A stretch of DNA of 64,000 bases from Streptomyces sp. CB01201 (GTDB taxonomy: Bacteria; Actinomycetota; Actinomycetes; Streptomycetales; Streptomycetaceae). The notes beneath the pieces are model-generated. The model worked only from the letters and a program-made list of their open reading frames with translations. It was not told the DNA's origin and did not search any database. The stretch spans positions 62,001 to 126,000 of the forward strand of contig NZ_NNBJ01000006.1 in NCBI RefSeq assembly GCF_002803085.1, written 5' to 3'. Both the position numbers and the translations under genes were made by a program. Of the stretch, positions 15,853-24,598 are shown one piece after another. Position 1 is the first letter of the stretch; each line of letters starts with the position of its first letter.

Positions 15853-17319
15853 TCAGACCCCCAGCTCCGCCGACACGCGGCCCGTGCGGATTGCCGCGGT
15901 CAGGGTGGCGTGGTCGGCCTCGGTGCGGTCGGCGTAGGTCACCGCGAAGGCGGCCACCGCTTCGTCCAGCTCTTCGTTCTTGCCGCAGTAGCCGGCTATG
16001 AGGCGCGGGTCGACGCTGTGGGCGTGGGCCCGGGCGAGGAGCGCGCCCGTCATGCGGCCGTAGTCGTCGAGCTGGCCGGGGGCGAGGGCGGCGGGATCCA
16101 CGCTGCCCTTGCGGTTTCTGAACTGCCTTACCTGATACGGGAGTTCGTTGAGCGTCGTCCAGCCGAGCAGAATGTCGCTGACCACCTGCATCCGCTTCTG
16201 GCCGAGCACCACACGGCGCCCCTCGTGCTCCGGCTCGGGCGTCTTGAAGCCGGCCTTCGCCAGGTGCGGCAGCAGCGCCGAGGGCCTGGCCTCCTTGACC
16301 TGGAGCACCAGCGGTTCGCCCCGGTGGTCCAGGAGCAGCACCACGTACGACCGCGTCCCGACGCTCCCGGTGCCCACCACCCGGAAGGCCACGTCGTGGA
16401 TCGCGTACCGGGCGAGCAGCGGCAGCCGGTCCTCGGACAGGGTGTGCAGATACTGCTCCAGCGAGGCGGTGACCGCCGCCGCCTCGGCGTCGGTCACGCG
16501 GCGCAGCACCGGGAGCGCGTCGACGAACCGCCGGCTGCCGTCCGCCACCTGTTCCGTCGCCTTCGCCGCGAAGCGCGCACTGGTGTTGTTGCGGGCCTTC
16601 CCGGAGACGCGTTCCAGCGTGCCGAGCAGGTCATGGGCGTCCGCGTGGGAGACGAGCTCCTCGTCGGCTATCGCGTTCCAGGCGTCGAGCACCGGCAGCT
16701 TCGCCAGCAGGCGCATGGTGCGACGGTAGGCGCCCATCGCGTCGAACGCGGCTGCCCGGCAGGTCTGTTCATCGGCGCCGGCCTCCCGCCCGGCGAGCAC
16801 CAGGGACACGGCGAGCCGTTTGACGTCCCATTCCCAGGGCCCGGTCACGGTCTCGTCGAAGTCGTTCAGGTCGATGACGAGGCTGCCGCGGGCGTCGCCG
16901 TACAGGCCGAAGTTGGCAGCGTGCGCGTCGCCGCAGATCTGTGCGGCGACGCCGGTGACGGGTGTGCCGACCAGGTCGTGGGCCATCAGCCCGGCGGATC
17001 CGCGCAGAAACGCGAACGGGCCGGCGGCCATGCGGCCCACCCGTATCGGGGTGAGTTCGGGCACCCGGCCCGTGTTGGATTCCTCCACCGCGCGGACCGC
17101 GTCCGGGCGGTCGGCGGACAGCAGGAGCGAATCGTGCGAGGAGCGCGGGAAGCGTTCCCGCAGCGCCTTGCCCTCGGCCTTGGGTGACACCTGCGTGCGA
17201 CGGCCTCCCGCCCCGGCCGCGTGCCGGTGGTGGGCGAACCCCGGCACCTGCGGAATCCTCACCCGCCCGTCGTCCACTCCACCCCGCTGTGCCGGAACCG
17301 CCGCCTCGACCTCGCCCAT
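15853..17319 (-). CDS. DUF2252 family protein
   Basis: A 488-residue protein of the DUF2252 family, related to the protein-kinase-like/aminoglycoside phosphotransferase fold. Conserved segments include RVGRMAAGPFAFLRGSAGLM, QICGDAHAANFGLYGDARG, IDLNDFDETVTGPWEWDVKR and the C-terminal ALLARAHAHS. GDAHAANFG and DLNDFDE resemble the kinase catalytic and metal-binding loops. Biochemical function is not established. The ATG at 17319 has GGGGGAGG upstream. A parS site and a DnaA box lie just upstream of the gene. Confidence 0.85.
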   Translation of the reverse strand: MGEVEAAVPAQRGGVDDGRVRIPQVPGFAHHRHAAGAGGRRTQVSPKAEGKALRERFPRSSHDSLLLSADRPDAVRAVEESNTGRVPELTPIRVGRMAAGPFAFLRGSAGLMAHDLVGTPVTGVAAQICGDAHAANFGLYGDARGSLVIDLNDFDETVTGPWEWDVKRLAVSLVLAGREAGADEQTCRAAAFDAMGAYRRTMRLLAKLPVLDAWNAIADEELVSHADAHDLLGTLERVSGKARNNTSARFAAKATEQVADGSRRFVDALPVLRRVTDAEAAAVTASLEQYLHTLSEDRLPLLARYAIHDVAFRVVGTGSVGTRSYVVLLLDHRGEPLVLQVKEARPSALLPHLAKAGFKTPEPEHEGRRVVLGQKRMQVVSDILLGWTTLNELPYQVRQFRNRKGSVDPAALAPGQLDDYGRMTGALLARAHAHSVDPRLIAGYCGKNEELDEAVAAFAVTYADRTEADHATLTAAIRTGRVSAELGV

Positions 17320-17432
17320 GGCGCGCCGCCTCCCCCGTCTCGTACAACGCCCAGACCAACAGACCAAAAGACCAACATCAAGAGTTCAACTGCCCCTGAC
17401 CGTACAGGCGCTGGCCCAAGGGCGTATCCCCC

Positions 17433-17441
17433 TGTGGATAA
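17433..17441 (-). promoter_or_regulatory. DnaA-box-like 9-mer
   Basis: Reads TTATCCACA on the minus strand, an exact consensus DnaA box, 28 bp left of the parS site in the same intergenic gap. The pairing of the two replication/segregation motifs makes chance less likely than for the others. Confidence 0.45.
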
Positions 17442-17468
17442 CTCTGCCGCCGCCCTGGCCCCGCGGAC

Positions 17469-17482
17469 GTTTCACGTGAAAC
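17469..17482. other. parS centromere-like site (ParB binding)
   Basis: GTTTCACGTGAAAC is a perfect 14-bp palindrome identical to the core of bacterial parS sites and to the Streptomyces consensus. ParB loads here and, with ParA, organises and segregates the origin region. It lies in the 217-bp gap between the DUF2252 gene and the response regulator. Streptomyces parS sites cluster around oriC, so this places the window near the origin. Confidence 0.88.
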
Positions 17483-17536
17483 GGCGGAACGCCCCCGGGC
17501 CGCGCGGCACCGCCCCGGGACCGCCGCAGGGCCTCC

Positions 17537-18202
17537 CTACAGCCCCGCGTCGCGGGCGAGCAGCGCCGCCTGGACCCGGTTCTCGCAGTCCAGCTTCGCC
17601 AGGATGCGGCTGACGTACGTCTTCACCGTGGCCTCGCTCATGTGGATCCGCTTGCCCGCGTCCGCGTTCGAGAGCCCCTCGCCGAGGAGGGCCAGCACCT
17701 CCCGCTCGCGCTCGGACAGCACGCCGACGCGGCGCCTCGCCTCCTCGGCGCGGGCCGCCGCCCGGCCCGTGGCGAGCTGGTCGACGACGTGCCGGGTCGC
17801 GCCGGGCGAGAGGTAGGCGTCCCCGGCCGCGGCGGCCCGCACGGCCCGGATCAGCTCGGCGGGCGCGGTGTCCTTGAGGAGGAAGCCCGCGCCCCCGTGT
17901 TCCAGGGCGCGCAGGACGTTCTCGCGCTCCCCGAACGTCGTGAGGATGATCACGCGTGCCGCCGGTACGGTCCGGCGCAGCTCGGCCAGCGCGGCAAGGC
18001 CGTCCATCTCGGGCATCTGGATGTCGAGCAGCACCACGTCCACACCGTGGGAGCGGGCGAGTTCGACGGCTTCGCGGCCGTTGGTGGCCTCCGCGACGAC
18101 CTCGATCGCCGCGTCCGAGGTGAGGATCATGCGGATCCCGGCCCGGATGAGGGGCTCGTCGTCGGCGATCACGACCCTGATGCGAGGTCCCGTCACACCC
18201 AT
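17537..18202 (-). CDS. Response regulator, NarL/LuxR family
   Basis: A 221-residue two-component regulator. The receiver domain (about 8-125) has the acidic pocket IADDEP, phospho-acceptor Asp in VVLLDIQMPEMDG, ILTTFGE and the conserved Lys in FLLKDTAP. The C-terminal LuxR HTH (about 158-215) reads LSEREREVLALLGEGLSNAD and MSEATVKTYVSRILAKL. It is paired with the histidine kinase directly upstream on the same strand. ATG at 18202; a GTG three codons in is also possible. Confidence 0.93.
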   Translation of the reverse strand: MGVTGPRIRVVIADDEPLIRAGIRMILTSDAAIEVVAEATNGREAVELARSHGVDVVLLDIQMPEMDGLAALAELRRTVPAARVIILTTFGERENVLRALEHGGAGFLLKDTAPAELIRAVRAAAAGDAYLSPGATRHVVDQLATGRAAARAEEARRRVGVLSEREREVLALLGEGLSNADAGKRIHMSEATVKTYVSRILAKLDCENRVQAALLARDAGL

Positions 18203-18280
18203 CCCGTTCTGGTCCTGTCCGGTACGTCGCCCCCGGCCACCCCGGTGTCCCGGGCCGTCCCGGGCCGTCCGGTGGCACCG

Positions 18281-19975
18281 CTAGCGCGACACGTCGTACG
18301 ACTTCTTCTCGATCAGCTTGCCGTCCTTGAAGCAGAACCGGAACACCGGCTCGGTGTTCAGGTTGTCACCGGTCTCGGAGGACATCAGCACCAGGCACCG
18401 GGAGCCTTCCGGTTCGGCGGGCCCCTTTCCGGCGAGACCGGAGACCAGGACGGTGTCGCCGCTCGGCAGTTCCTCGCGGACCGCCGCCTCGGGCGTGCCG
18501 ACCTTGATCCTGTCGTACTCGGCCGGGTCGATCATGCCCTTCTGGGCCGAGCCGGCCAGGAAGAACAGGCCGACTCCGACCGCGATCGCGAGCAGCACCA
18601 CCGCCCCCACGGCGATTCCGCACCCCAGCGCGATGCCGCCGCCCCTGTTTCTGGTGCCCATGCCCAGCTCCTTCTCCGCGATGTTCCAGTCCACGACCGG
18701 ACCACCGTCGCCGAGGGGCGGGGCGGAGGACTGCTGGCGGAAGTCGTCGGGGGCGTCGACGAACGTCGCGGCCTCGGCCGTCCCGTAGGGCAGTACGCCC
18801 GCGACGCGGAAGCCGCCGTCTCCGGTCGGGCCGGTGTGGACCATGCCGCCGACGAGCCGGGCCCGCTCGTGCAGCCCGGTCAGGCCCTGTCCTCCGCTGA
18901 CGACTTCGCCGGCCTGGTCCGCGGCCGTGCGGTCGACGATGCCGTTGACGACCTCGACGACGAAGGAGTCCGGTTCGTAGCGCAGTTCCACCGTGATGGG
19001 GGCGCCGGGCGCATGCTTGTAGGCGTTGGTCAGGGCCTCCTGGACGATCCTGTACGCCGCGTGGTCGGCGGCCGCCGCCAGTGGCCGCGGCTCGCCGCCG
19101 GCGCGCAGGTCCACGGCGTTCCCGGCGGCCCGCGCGGCCGTCACCAGGGCTTGGATTCCGGCGGTGCCGCGGGTCGCGGGCCGGGCGCCGTCCGGCGCGG
19201 CGGGGGCTTCGACACCGTCCCGCAGGATGCCGACGACCTCGCGCAGTTCGTGCATGGCGGCGACCGACGCCTGCCGCAGCACGCCCACGGCTTCGCGCTG
19301 GCGGCCGGTGAGTTCGGGGTCCACCTCCAGGGCGCCGGTGTGCACGGAGATGAGGGCGAGCTGGTGGCCGAGGCTGTCGTGCATGTCCTGGGCGATGCGC
19401 TGGCGCTCACGCAACCGGGCCTGCCCGGCGACCATGGCGCGTTCGCGCAGGAGTTGGGCGTTGTGCTCCTGCATGGCGCGCAGCAGGGTGCGCCGCTGCG
19501 ACCAGTACCGGCTGGTGATGCCGGGCACGACGGCGACGGCCAGGAAGAAGAGGGTGCCGAAGACGGTGACGAGGATCGGCTGGGGGATGGGCCACAGCGT
19601 GACGAGTGCGAGCACCTCGTAGATGACGAAGGCTCCGCTGAAGGCGACCAGTGCCCGCCCGGCGCCGACGATCCGGCGGCCCGCCGTCCAGGCCGCGACC
19701 AGCAGCAGCGGGGTGGCCTCCGAGGCCGTCGCGGACAGGGCGGCGGCCGCGAGCAGCACTCCCGTGGGCAGTGAGCGGCGCAGCAGGGACAGCACGGCGA
19801 CGGCGAGCGCCACGGCGGTGCCCCGCACGGGGTCCCCGCCGAGCAGCACGACGGCGCCCGCCATGAGGGCCAGGGCGAGCGAGAGCGCGGCCTCGCCGAC
19901 GATCCGGCGCCGCGACCAGGGCTCGGGCCCCTTCAGCAGGCGCCGGACGCTACGGGCCCTCGATGACACATCCAC
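18281..19975 (-). CDS. Sensor histidine kinase (HisKA_3) with an extra C-terminal membrane segment and outer domain
   Basis: A 564-residue kinase. The N-terminal half has several membrane helices (about 28-150). The H-box is ERQRIAQDMHDSLGHQLALI with the phospho-accepting His. The N-box is IVQEALTNAYKHAPG and the G-box GQGLTGLHERARLVGG. After the kinase core (about residue 410) comes a linker, a second strong membrane helix (GCGIAVGAVVLLAIAVGVGL near 460) and a C-terminal domain of about 85 residues with two Cys (GSRCLVLM, FRFCFKDG) that would lie outside the cell. The region YDRIKVGTPEAAVREELPSG resembles SmpA/BLIP-like small domains. It likely senses an envelope signal through this reversed layout and phosphorylates the adjacent regulator. 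GTG start. Confidence 0.87.
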   Translation of the reverse strand: MDVSSRARSVRRLLKGPEPWSRRRIVGEAALSLALALMAGAVVLLGGDPVRGTAVALAVAVLSLLRRSLPTGVLLAAAALSATASEATPLLLVAAWTAGRRIVGAGRALVAFSGAFVIYEVLALVTLWPIPQPILVTVFGTLFFLAVAVVPGITSRYWSQRRTLLRAMQEHNAQLLRERAMVAGQARLRERQRIAQDMHDSLGHQLALISVHTGALEVDPELTGRQREAVGVLRQASVAAMHELREVVGILRDGVEAPAAPDGARPATRGTAGIQALVTAARAAGNAVDLRAGGEPRPLAAAADHAAYRIVQEALTNAYKHAPGAPITVELRYEPDSFVVEVVNGIVDRTAADQAGEVVSGGQGLTGLHERARLVGGMVHTGPTGDGGFRVAGVLPYGTAEAATFVDAPDDFRQQSSAPPLGDGGPVVDWNIAEKELGMGTRNRGGGIALGCGIAVGAVVLLAIAVGVGLFFLAGSAQKGMIDPAEYDRIKVGTPEAAVREELPSGDTVLVSGLAGKGPAEPEGSRCLVLMSSETGDNLNTEPVFRFCFKDGKLIEKKSYDVSR

Positions 19976-20070
19976 GCCCGCACCCTAGACAGCACGGACC
20001 GGCGCGTGCGGCTCTCTTTCGTCGCGCCTCGCCGCGACGAAGGTCGCGCGCCCCGGGGACGCGGCCGTGT

Positions 20071-21546
20071 TCAGCGGGGCGGACCGAACCACGTGCCGAG
20101 CAGTCCTTCGAGGCCGTCGTCCGCGGAGGTCCAGGCGAGGTAGCCGTCCGGGCGCAGGAGCAGGGCGTCCCGCGCGAGGGGGCGCTCGCCGTGCACGCGC
20201 ACCGTCCGCACCAGGGGGTCCCAGGCCCGTGCCGCCGCCGCGTGCACGGCACCGGAGTCGGCGTGGTGCAGCAGCAGCGGACGCCCCTCCCGCAGCAGTT
20301 CGGTGACGCTTTCCGCGCCGCGGTCCGTCTTGAACCACTGCTGGGGAAGGAACGCGCCGGTCCCCGCGCCCGCGCGGTCCCGGCCCACGGCGGGGACCGC
20401 CTCCTGCGCGCTGACGGCGCCGCCGAGGAAGGCGCTGACGTCGTCCAGGGTCAGGAGCCGGGCGAACAGCTCGCGCAGCGGGTCGAGTCCGGGGTCGGGG
20501 CGCATCAGGGCCAGCTGCGCGCGGGTGTGGTGGACGACCTGTTCGGCGACGGGGCGGCGTTCGGCGTCATAGGTGTCGAGCAGGGCGTCGCCCGAGCCGG
20601 TCCGTACCGCGGACGCGATCTTCCACGCCAGGTTGAAGCCGTCGCCGATCCCGGTGCTCAGGCCCTGTCCGCCGATGGGGAAGTGGATGTGCGCCGCGTC
20701 GCCGGCCAGGAAGACCCGGCCGCGCCGGAAGTCGCGCGCGACGCGGGTGAAGTCGCTGAACCTGCTCAGGTACGGGGCCTCGGTCATGGGCACGTCGCGC
20801 CCGAGGACGTAACCGACCTGGGCGCGCAGGGCGTCGAGCGTGGGGCGCTCGCGCCGGTCGGCCGGCCCGTCGTCGAAGTTCAGCACACGGATCACCCCCG
20901 TCCCGTCGGACTCGGGCCGGCACACCACCCAGCCCCGCGGGGTGCGCTGCCAGCCCCGCGGTGCGGCGCCCGGGTCGGCGAAGCGCACCTGGCCCATCAG
21001 GGCGGAGACCGTCGCGGGGCTGGTGTCGGCGGCGAAGCCCGACTGCTCGCGTACGGTGCTGGAGCCTCCGTCGGCACCCACCAGATAGCGGGCCGTGAAG
21101 GACGCGGTACCGCTCGGGGTGCGCGCTTCGACGTGGACCCGGTCCGCGTCCTGGGTCACCCCGGTGACCTCGTGGGACCGCAGCACGCGTACGCCGTGGG
21201 CCACCGCGCGCCGCTCCAGGAGGCGTTCGAGCTCGGCCTGCGCGAGCTTGAGGATCGCCGTCGGCTCGTCCTGGGGGGCGGCGATGTCCAGGCCCGGTAT
21301 GCCGGCGAAGTGGAACGGCTGCGGCCCGGCCCGCGCCACGTCCGCCACCCCGTCCAGATAGCCGCGCCTGGCCAGGCTCTGTACGGCTCGGGCGTGCAGG
21401 GTGTTGGCCTTCGGCCGGGCCGAGGCGGCGGGCCGTGCCTCCAGGACGACCGCCCGCACGCCGAGCAGCCCGAGTTCGGCCGCGACGAGCATCCCGACGG
21501 GGCCGCCCCCGACCACGGCCACCTCGGTGTCAACGATCCGTTCCAT
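20071..21546 (-). CDS. FAD-dependent aromatic monooxygenase (PHBH/rifampicin monooxygenase type)
   Basis: A 491-residue class A flavoprotein monooxygenase. The FAD/NAD motifs are VAVVGGGPVGMLVAAELGLL (GxGxxG), RYLVGADGGSSTVRE (DG motif) and VFLAGDAAHIHFPIGGQGLS (GD motif). A C-terminal thioredoxin-like domain follows (about 380-491), typical of the larger aromatic hydroxylases. It would hydroxylate a phenol or quinone using NAD(P)H and oxygen. It is the last gene of the minus-strand run that starts at 29063 and marks the left edge of the biosynthetic cluster. The ATG at 21546 is preferred over an upstream GTG. Confidence 0.87.
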   Translation of the reverse strand: MERIVDTEVAVVGGGPVGMLVAAELGLLGVRAVVLEARPAASARPKANTLHARAVQSLARRGYLDGVADVARAGPQPFHFAGIPGLDIAAPQDEPTAILKLAQAELERLLERRAVAHGVRVLRSHEVTGVTQDADRVHVEARTPSGTASFTARYLVGADGGSSTVREQSGFAADTSPATVSALMGQVRFADPGAAPRGWQRTPRGWVVCRPESDGTGVIRVLNFDDGPADRRERPTLDALRAQVGYVLGRDVPMTEAPYLSRFSDFTRVARDFRRGRVFLAGDAAHIHFPIGGQGLSTGIGDGFNLAWKIASAVRTGSGDALLDTYDAERRPVAEQVVHHTRAQLALMRPDPGLDPLRELFARLLTLDDVSAFLGGAVSAQEAVPAVGRDRAGAGTGAFLPQQWFKTDRGAESVTELLREGRPLLLHHADSGAVHAAAARAWDPLVRTVRVHGERPLARDALLLRPDGYLAWTSADDGLEGLLGTWFGPPR

Positions 21547-21577
21547 GCCGCCCCTCCCGTGCCGGTGCCGCCACATG

Positions 21578-21991
21578 CTAAGTGGGCCGGGTTCCGCTCC
21601 GCCGCCCCGGGGCAGGCCTGAGCAGGCAGGTCAGACGGGCCGTGCAGATCCGCCGGTCCTGCTGGTCCGTGATGACGATCCCGTACGTCGCCGTGGTCCG
21701 GCCGCGGTGCACCGGGGTCGCCACGGCCGTGATCGTTCCCGCGTCCGCACCGCGGTGGTGGGTGCAGTTGAGGTCGACGCCGACGGCGATGTGCGCGGGT
21801 CCGGCGTGCAGCGCGGCGCCGATCGAGGCGACCGTCTCGGCGAGGACGGCGGACGTGCCGCCGTGCAGCAGTCCGAACGGCTGGGTGTTGCCCGCCACCG
21901 GCATGGTGGCGACGGTCCGCTCGGCGGAGGCTTCCGCCAGTTCGATGCCCATGCGCCGGGCGAGTTCGCCCAGCGGGAAGGAGTCCGTCAT
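21578..21991 (-). CDS. Hotdog thioesterase, MenI/PaaI type
   Basis: A 137-residue hotdog-fold acyl-CoA thioesterase. The stretch ATMPVAGNTQPFGLLHGGTS and the following VLAETVAS closely track the E. coli DHNA-CoA thioesterase MenI/YdiI family, including the catalytic Glu of the VLAE helix. RGRTTA and ICTARLTCLL also fit. It could release 1,4-dihydroxy-2-naphthoate or another aromatic acid from CoA. The fit to MenI is meaningful because menC and menD lie further right in the same cluster, but PaaI/EntH relatives look similar. It is translationally coupled to the PPOX-type gene. Confidence 0.85.
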   Translation of the reverse strand: MTDSFPLGELARRMGIELAEASAERTVATMPVAGNTQPFGLLHGGTSAVLAETVASIGAALHAGPAHIAVGVDLNCTHHRGADAGTITAVATPVHRGRTTATYGIVITDQQDRRICTARLTCLLRPAPGRRSGTRPT

Positions 21992-22407
21992 CACAGGCCC
22001 CAGACGTGCTGGCGCAGCGGCGCGATGCGCAGGATGACGCGGTCGGAGCCGATGTCCTCCTGCGGGTAGGGACGGCCGTTGTACCGCAGGGCCAGTTCGT
22101 CGATGTGGGCGCGGGCGGTGGGCCCGGTCTCCTCCGCCACCACCCGGCCGCGCACCTCCGCGTAGACGTAGGGGTTGTCGCGCTTCCAGATCATGAGGGT
22201 GGCCCGGGGGTCGCGCCGCAGGTTGCGCACCTTCTGGCGCGCCACCTCGCTGTTGATCACCAGCAGATCTCCCTCGGCCGCCACCCACACCACCTGGGAC
22301 TGCGGAGTGCCGTCGGGCATCAGCGTGGTCAGGGCGGCGAAGTTGGGGCCGAGGGCCAATTCGCGGACCGCCGGCTCCAGCGGGCGGAAGGCGTCGTCGT
22401 GGGTCAT
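21991..22407 (-). CDS. PPOX-class F420/FMN-dependent oxidoreductase
   Basis: A 138-residue split-barrel flavin/F420-binding protein of the pyridoxamine-phosphate-oxidase-like class (AALTTLMPDGTPQSQVVWVA, then QKVRNLRRDPRATLMIWKRD). These proteins reduce or oxidise small molecules with FMN or F420; the cofactor cannot be decided here. It overlaps the thioesterase start (ATGA). In the cluster it may reduce a quinone or enone intermediate. Confidence 0.82.
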   Translation of the reverse strand: MTHDDAFRPLEPAVRELALGPNFAALTTLMPDGTPQSQVVWVAAEGDLLVINSEVARQKVRNLRRDPRATLMIWKRDNPYVYAEVRGRVVAEETGPTARAHIDELALRYNGRPYPQEDIGSDRVILRIAPLRQHVWGL

Positions 22408-22429
22408 CGCTCGGATTCCTTTCCGGCCG

Positions 22430-22930
22430 TCAGCGGCCGATGATCACCTTGGGGTCGCCGGTCGACCAGACGTTCTCGACGTGCACCCGGCGCATCCGCC
22501 AGCGGGCGCCGTCGGGCACCAGGTCGACCGCGTAGAGGTTCTTCAGGAGCAGCTGCCGCGTGTGGTCGGCGCTCGGCAGGTGCTGGGCCTCGACCAGTGC
22601 GGTGAGGCGGGCCCCGTCGTCGTCGATCCGGGTACGGCAGTTGGAGACGGTGTGCGTGGTGTCGAGCGGCACGGCCGGGTCGAGCACCACGTCCGCGATC
22701 ACGGCGCGGCCCGTCATGAGCGGCAGGTCGAGGCCGAGCCGCCGGGCCACCGGCCGGAAGTCGAAGGTGGCGTCCTCGGTGAACGCGGACTCCAGGAGCG
22801 AGCGGTCCCGCAGGTCGCGGCCGAGCGCGAAGCGGTACAGCGCGTCGATGACCTCGGTCCGGTCGACGAGTTCGCGGAGCACCGCGTCGCCCTCGTGCGA
22901 CGACAGGGCCTGTGGTCGGGTCACGTACAT
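22430..22930 (-). CDS. SnoaL/NTF2-like protein
   Basis: A 166-residue protein of the NTF2-like fold (ELVDRTEVIDALYRFALGRD, FTEDATFDF, and near the end NLYAVDLVPDGARWRMRRVH). Members act as hydroxylases, dehydratases, cyclases or small-molecule-binding proteins in aromatic pathways. It lies between the ligase and the PPOX-type gene in the same run. The exact role is unknown. Confidence 0.8.
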   Translation of the reverse strand: MYVTRPQALSSHEGDAVLRELVDRTEVIDALYRFALGRDLRDRSLLESAFTEDATFDFRPVARRLGLDLPLMTGRAVIADVVLDPAVPLDTTHTVSNCRTRIDDDGARLTALVEAQHLPSADHTRQLLLKNLYAVDLVPDGARWRMRRVHVENVWSTGDPKVIIGR

Positions 22931-22958
22931 GGGAGCGTCCTGCTTTCTCGATCGTGGG

Positions 22959-24560
22959 TCAGTGCGCCGGGGGGCGGAACCCGGCGCGCAGCACGGCCCG
23001 GCGCGGCTTGCCGGTCGGGGTGCGGGGAATGTCGGCGGCGGCCATCGGCACGACGTGGGCGACCCGCACGCCGAACCGGTCCAGGACCAGCTCCGCGATC
23101 CGCGGGCCGGCCTGCTCCGGCGCCGGTCCTTCGGGGCGCAGCACGCAGAAGACGGCGAGTTCACCGTTGTCCAGGACGCAGGCCGCGGTGCCGCCCGCCT
23201 CGACGAAGCCGAGCGCGTCGACCTCGGCCTCGATCTCGTGGCCCTGGCAGCTGCGGCCGTCCTGGGTGATCAGGTCGTCGGCGCTCCCGGTCACGGTCAG
23301 TGCCCCGTCGCGCACGAAGGCCATGTCCCCGGTGCGGAACCAGCCGTCGGGCGTGAACGCCCGCCCGCTCAGTTCGTCTTCGCCGTAGTAGCCACTGAAG
23401 ACCGGCGCCCCCTTGACCTGCAAATGCCCCAACTCGCCCAGCGGGAGCACCTGTTGGGAGTCGTCCACGACCCGGACGCTGACTCCGGGGTGGGGCCGGC
23501 CCACCGGCACATGGCGGTCGCTGTCGCGGACGGAGTCCAGGTCCATGCGGTGGTCGACGACACCCGACGAGGTCTCGGACATCCCCCAGCCGGGGCGCAT
23601 GGCATCGCCCGGCATGCCGTGCGCGGCCAGCGCCGCCACGGCCCGGCGGACCGTGCGCGGCCGTACGGGCGCGCCGCCGTTCATGACGTACCGCAGACAG
23701 CTCAGGTCCCAGCGGCGCTCCCCGGTGCGCCCGGCGTCCGCCAGGCGCGCGGTGAGCGCCTCGAAGGCGGAGTTGGCGGCCCAGGTGGTGTCCACCCGGT
23801 GGCGGTGGACCACGTCGAGCCAGCGCAGCGGGTCGGCGAGCACCCAGTCCCGGGGGGCGTGGATCTGAGTGGCGGCCGTGACGACGTCGCGGATGTGGAA
23901 CATGACGAGGCCGCTGACGTGGTCGAGCGGCATCCAGTTGAAGGTGACGCTGTGCGGGCCGAGGTCATTGGCGCGGGCCGTGCCGTGGGAGCGGCCGAGC
24001 ACCTGGCCGTGGGTCAGCGCCACCGCCTTGGGGGTGCCGGTGCTGCCCGCCGTCAGGACCAGGACGGCGGGGGCCGACCGGCGGTCCGCGTCCGCGTCCC
24101 ACCGGGCCGGCCCGGGGTGGCGCAGCCCGCTCGGGTCCCTCAGCAGGCGGGCACCGCCGAGGCGGCGGCAGATCGCGTCCACCGCCGGGGCGTCCAGGGC
24201 CCGGCTGACCGGGACGGGCACGAAGTCGCCGAGCACACAGGCCCAGAACGCCCCCAACAGGGCTCTGTCGTCGGCCGGTTGAAGCACCACGAGGTCGCCC
24301 GGGGCCGTTCCGGTCGCCCGCAGACCGCCCAGGACGCGGGCGGCGTCGTCCAGCAGTTCGGCGTAGCGCAGCAGGCTCTCCCGGCCCTCGCCGTCGATCA
24401 GCCGGATCGCCGGCTCGGTGCGCAGCCGGGCGGCCCGGGCCAGCGCCTGCGCGAGGGAGGTCACCCCCGGGTCGGTCAGCTCGCCGCCGTGCAGGACCGA
24501 CTCGCCGCTCGCCTCGTGAACGCGCGGCTCGGGCACGCGCGTCTCCTGAACAATCCGCAC
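22959..24560 (-). CDS. AMP-binding adenylate-forming ligase
   Basis: About 533 residues. The P-loop is VLVLTAGSTGTPKAVALTHG, core A5-like motif GWGMSETSSGVVDH, A7/A8 region WFRTGDMAFVRDGALTVTG, and the C-terminal catalytic Lys is in IPRTPTGKPRRA. The segment FNWMPLDHVSGLVMFH is typical of ligases that load acyl starters in hybrid pathways. It should activate an aryl or acyl acid as an adenylate for transfer to CoA or a carrier. GTG at 24560 is chosen because a strong hairpin occupies 24599-24630 just upstream. It is a clear paralogue of the ligase at 52217. Confidence 0.85.
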   Translation of the reverse strand: MRIVQETRVPEPRVHEASGESVLHGGELTDPGVTSLAQALARAARLRTEPAIRLIDGEGRESLLRYAELLDDAARVLGGLRATGTAPGDLVVLQPADDRALLGAFWACVLGDFVPVPVSRALDAPAVDAICRRLGGARLLRDPSGLRHPGPARWDADADRRSAPAVLVLTAGSTGTPKAVALTHGQVLGRSHGTARANDLGPHSVTFNWMPLDHVSGLVMFHIRDVVTAATQIHAPRDWVLADPLRWLDVVHRHRVDTTWAANSAFEALTARLADAGRTGERRWDLSCLRYVMNGGAPVRPRTVRRAVAALAAHGMPGDAMRPGWGMSETSSGVVDHRMDLDSVRDSDRHVPVGRPHPGVSVRVVDDSQQVLPLGELGHLQVKGAPVFSGYYGEDELSGRAFTPDGWFRTGDMAFVRDGALTVTGSADDLITQDGRSCQGHEIEAEVDALGFVEAGGTAACVLDNGELAVFCVLRPEGPAPEQAGPRIAELVLDRFGVRVAHVVPMAAADIPRTPTGKPRRAVLRAGFRPPAH

Positions 24561-24598
24561 TGGGTCACACCTCTGGTCTCGGACGGCGCGCACACGCA

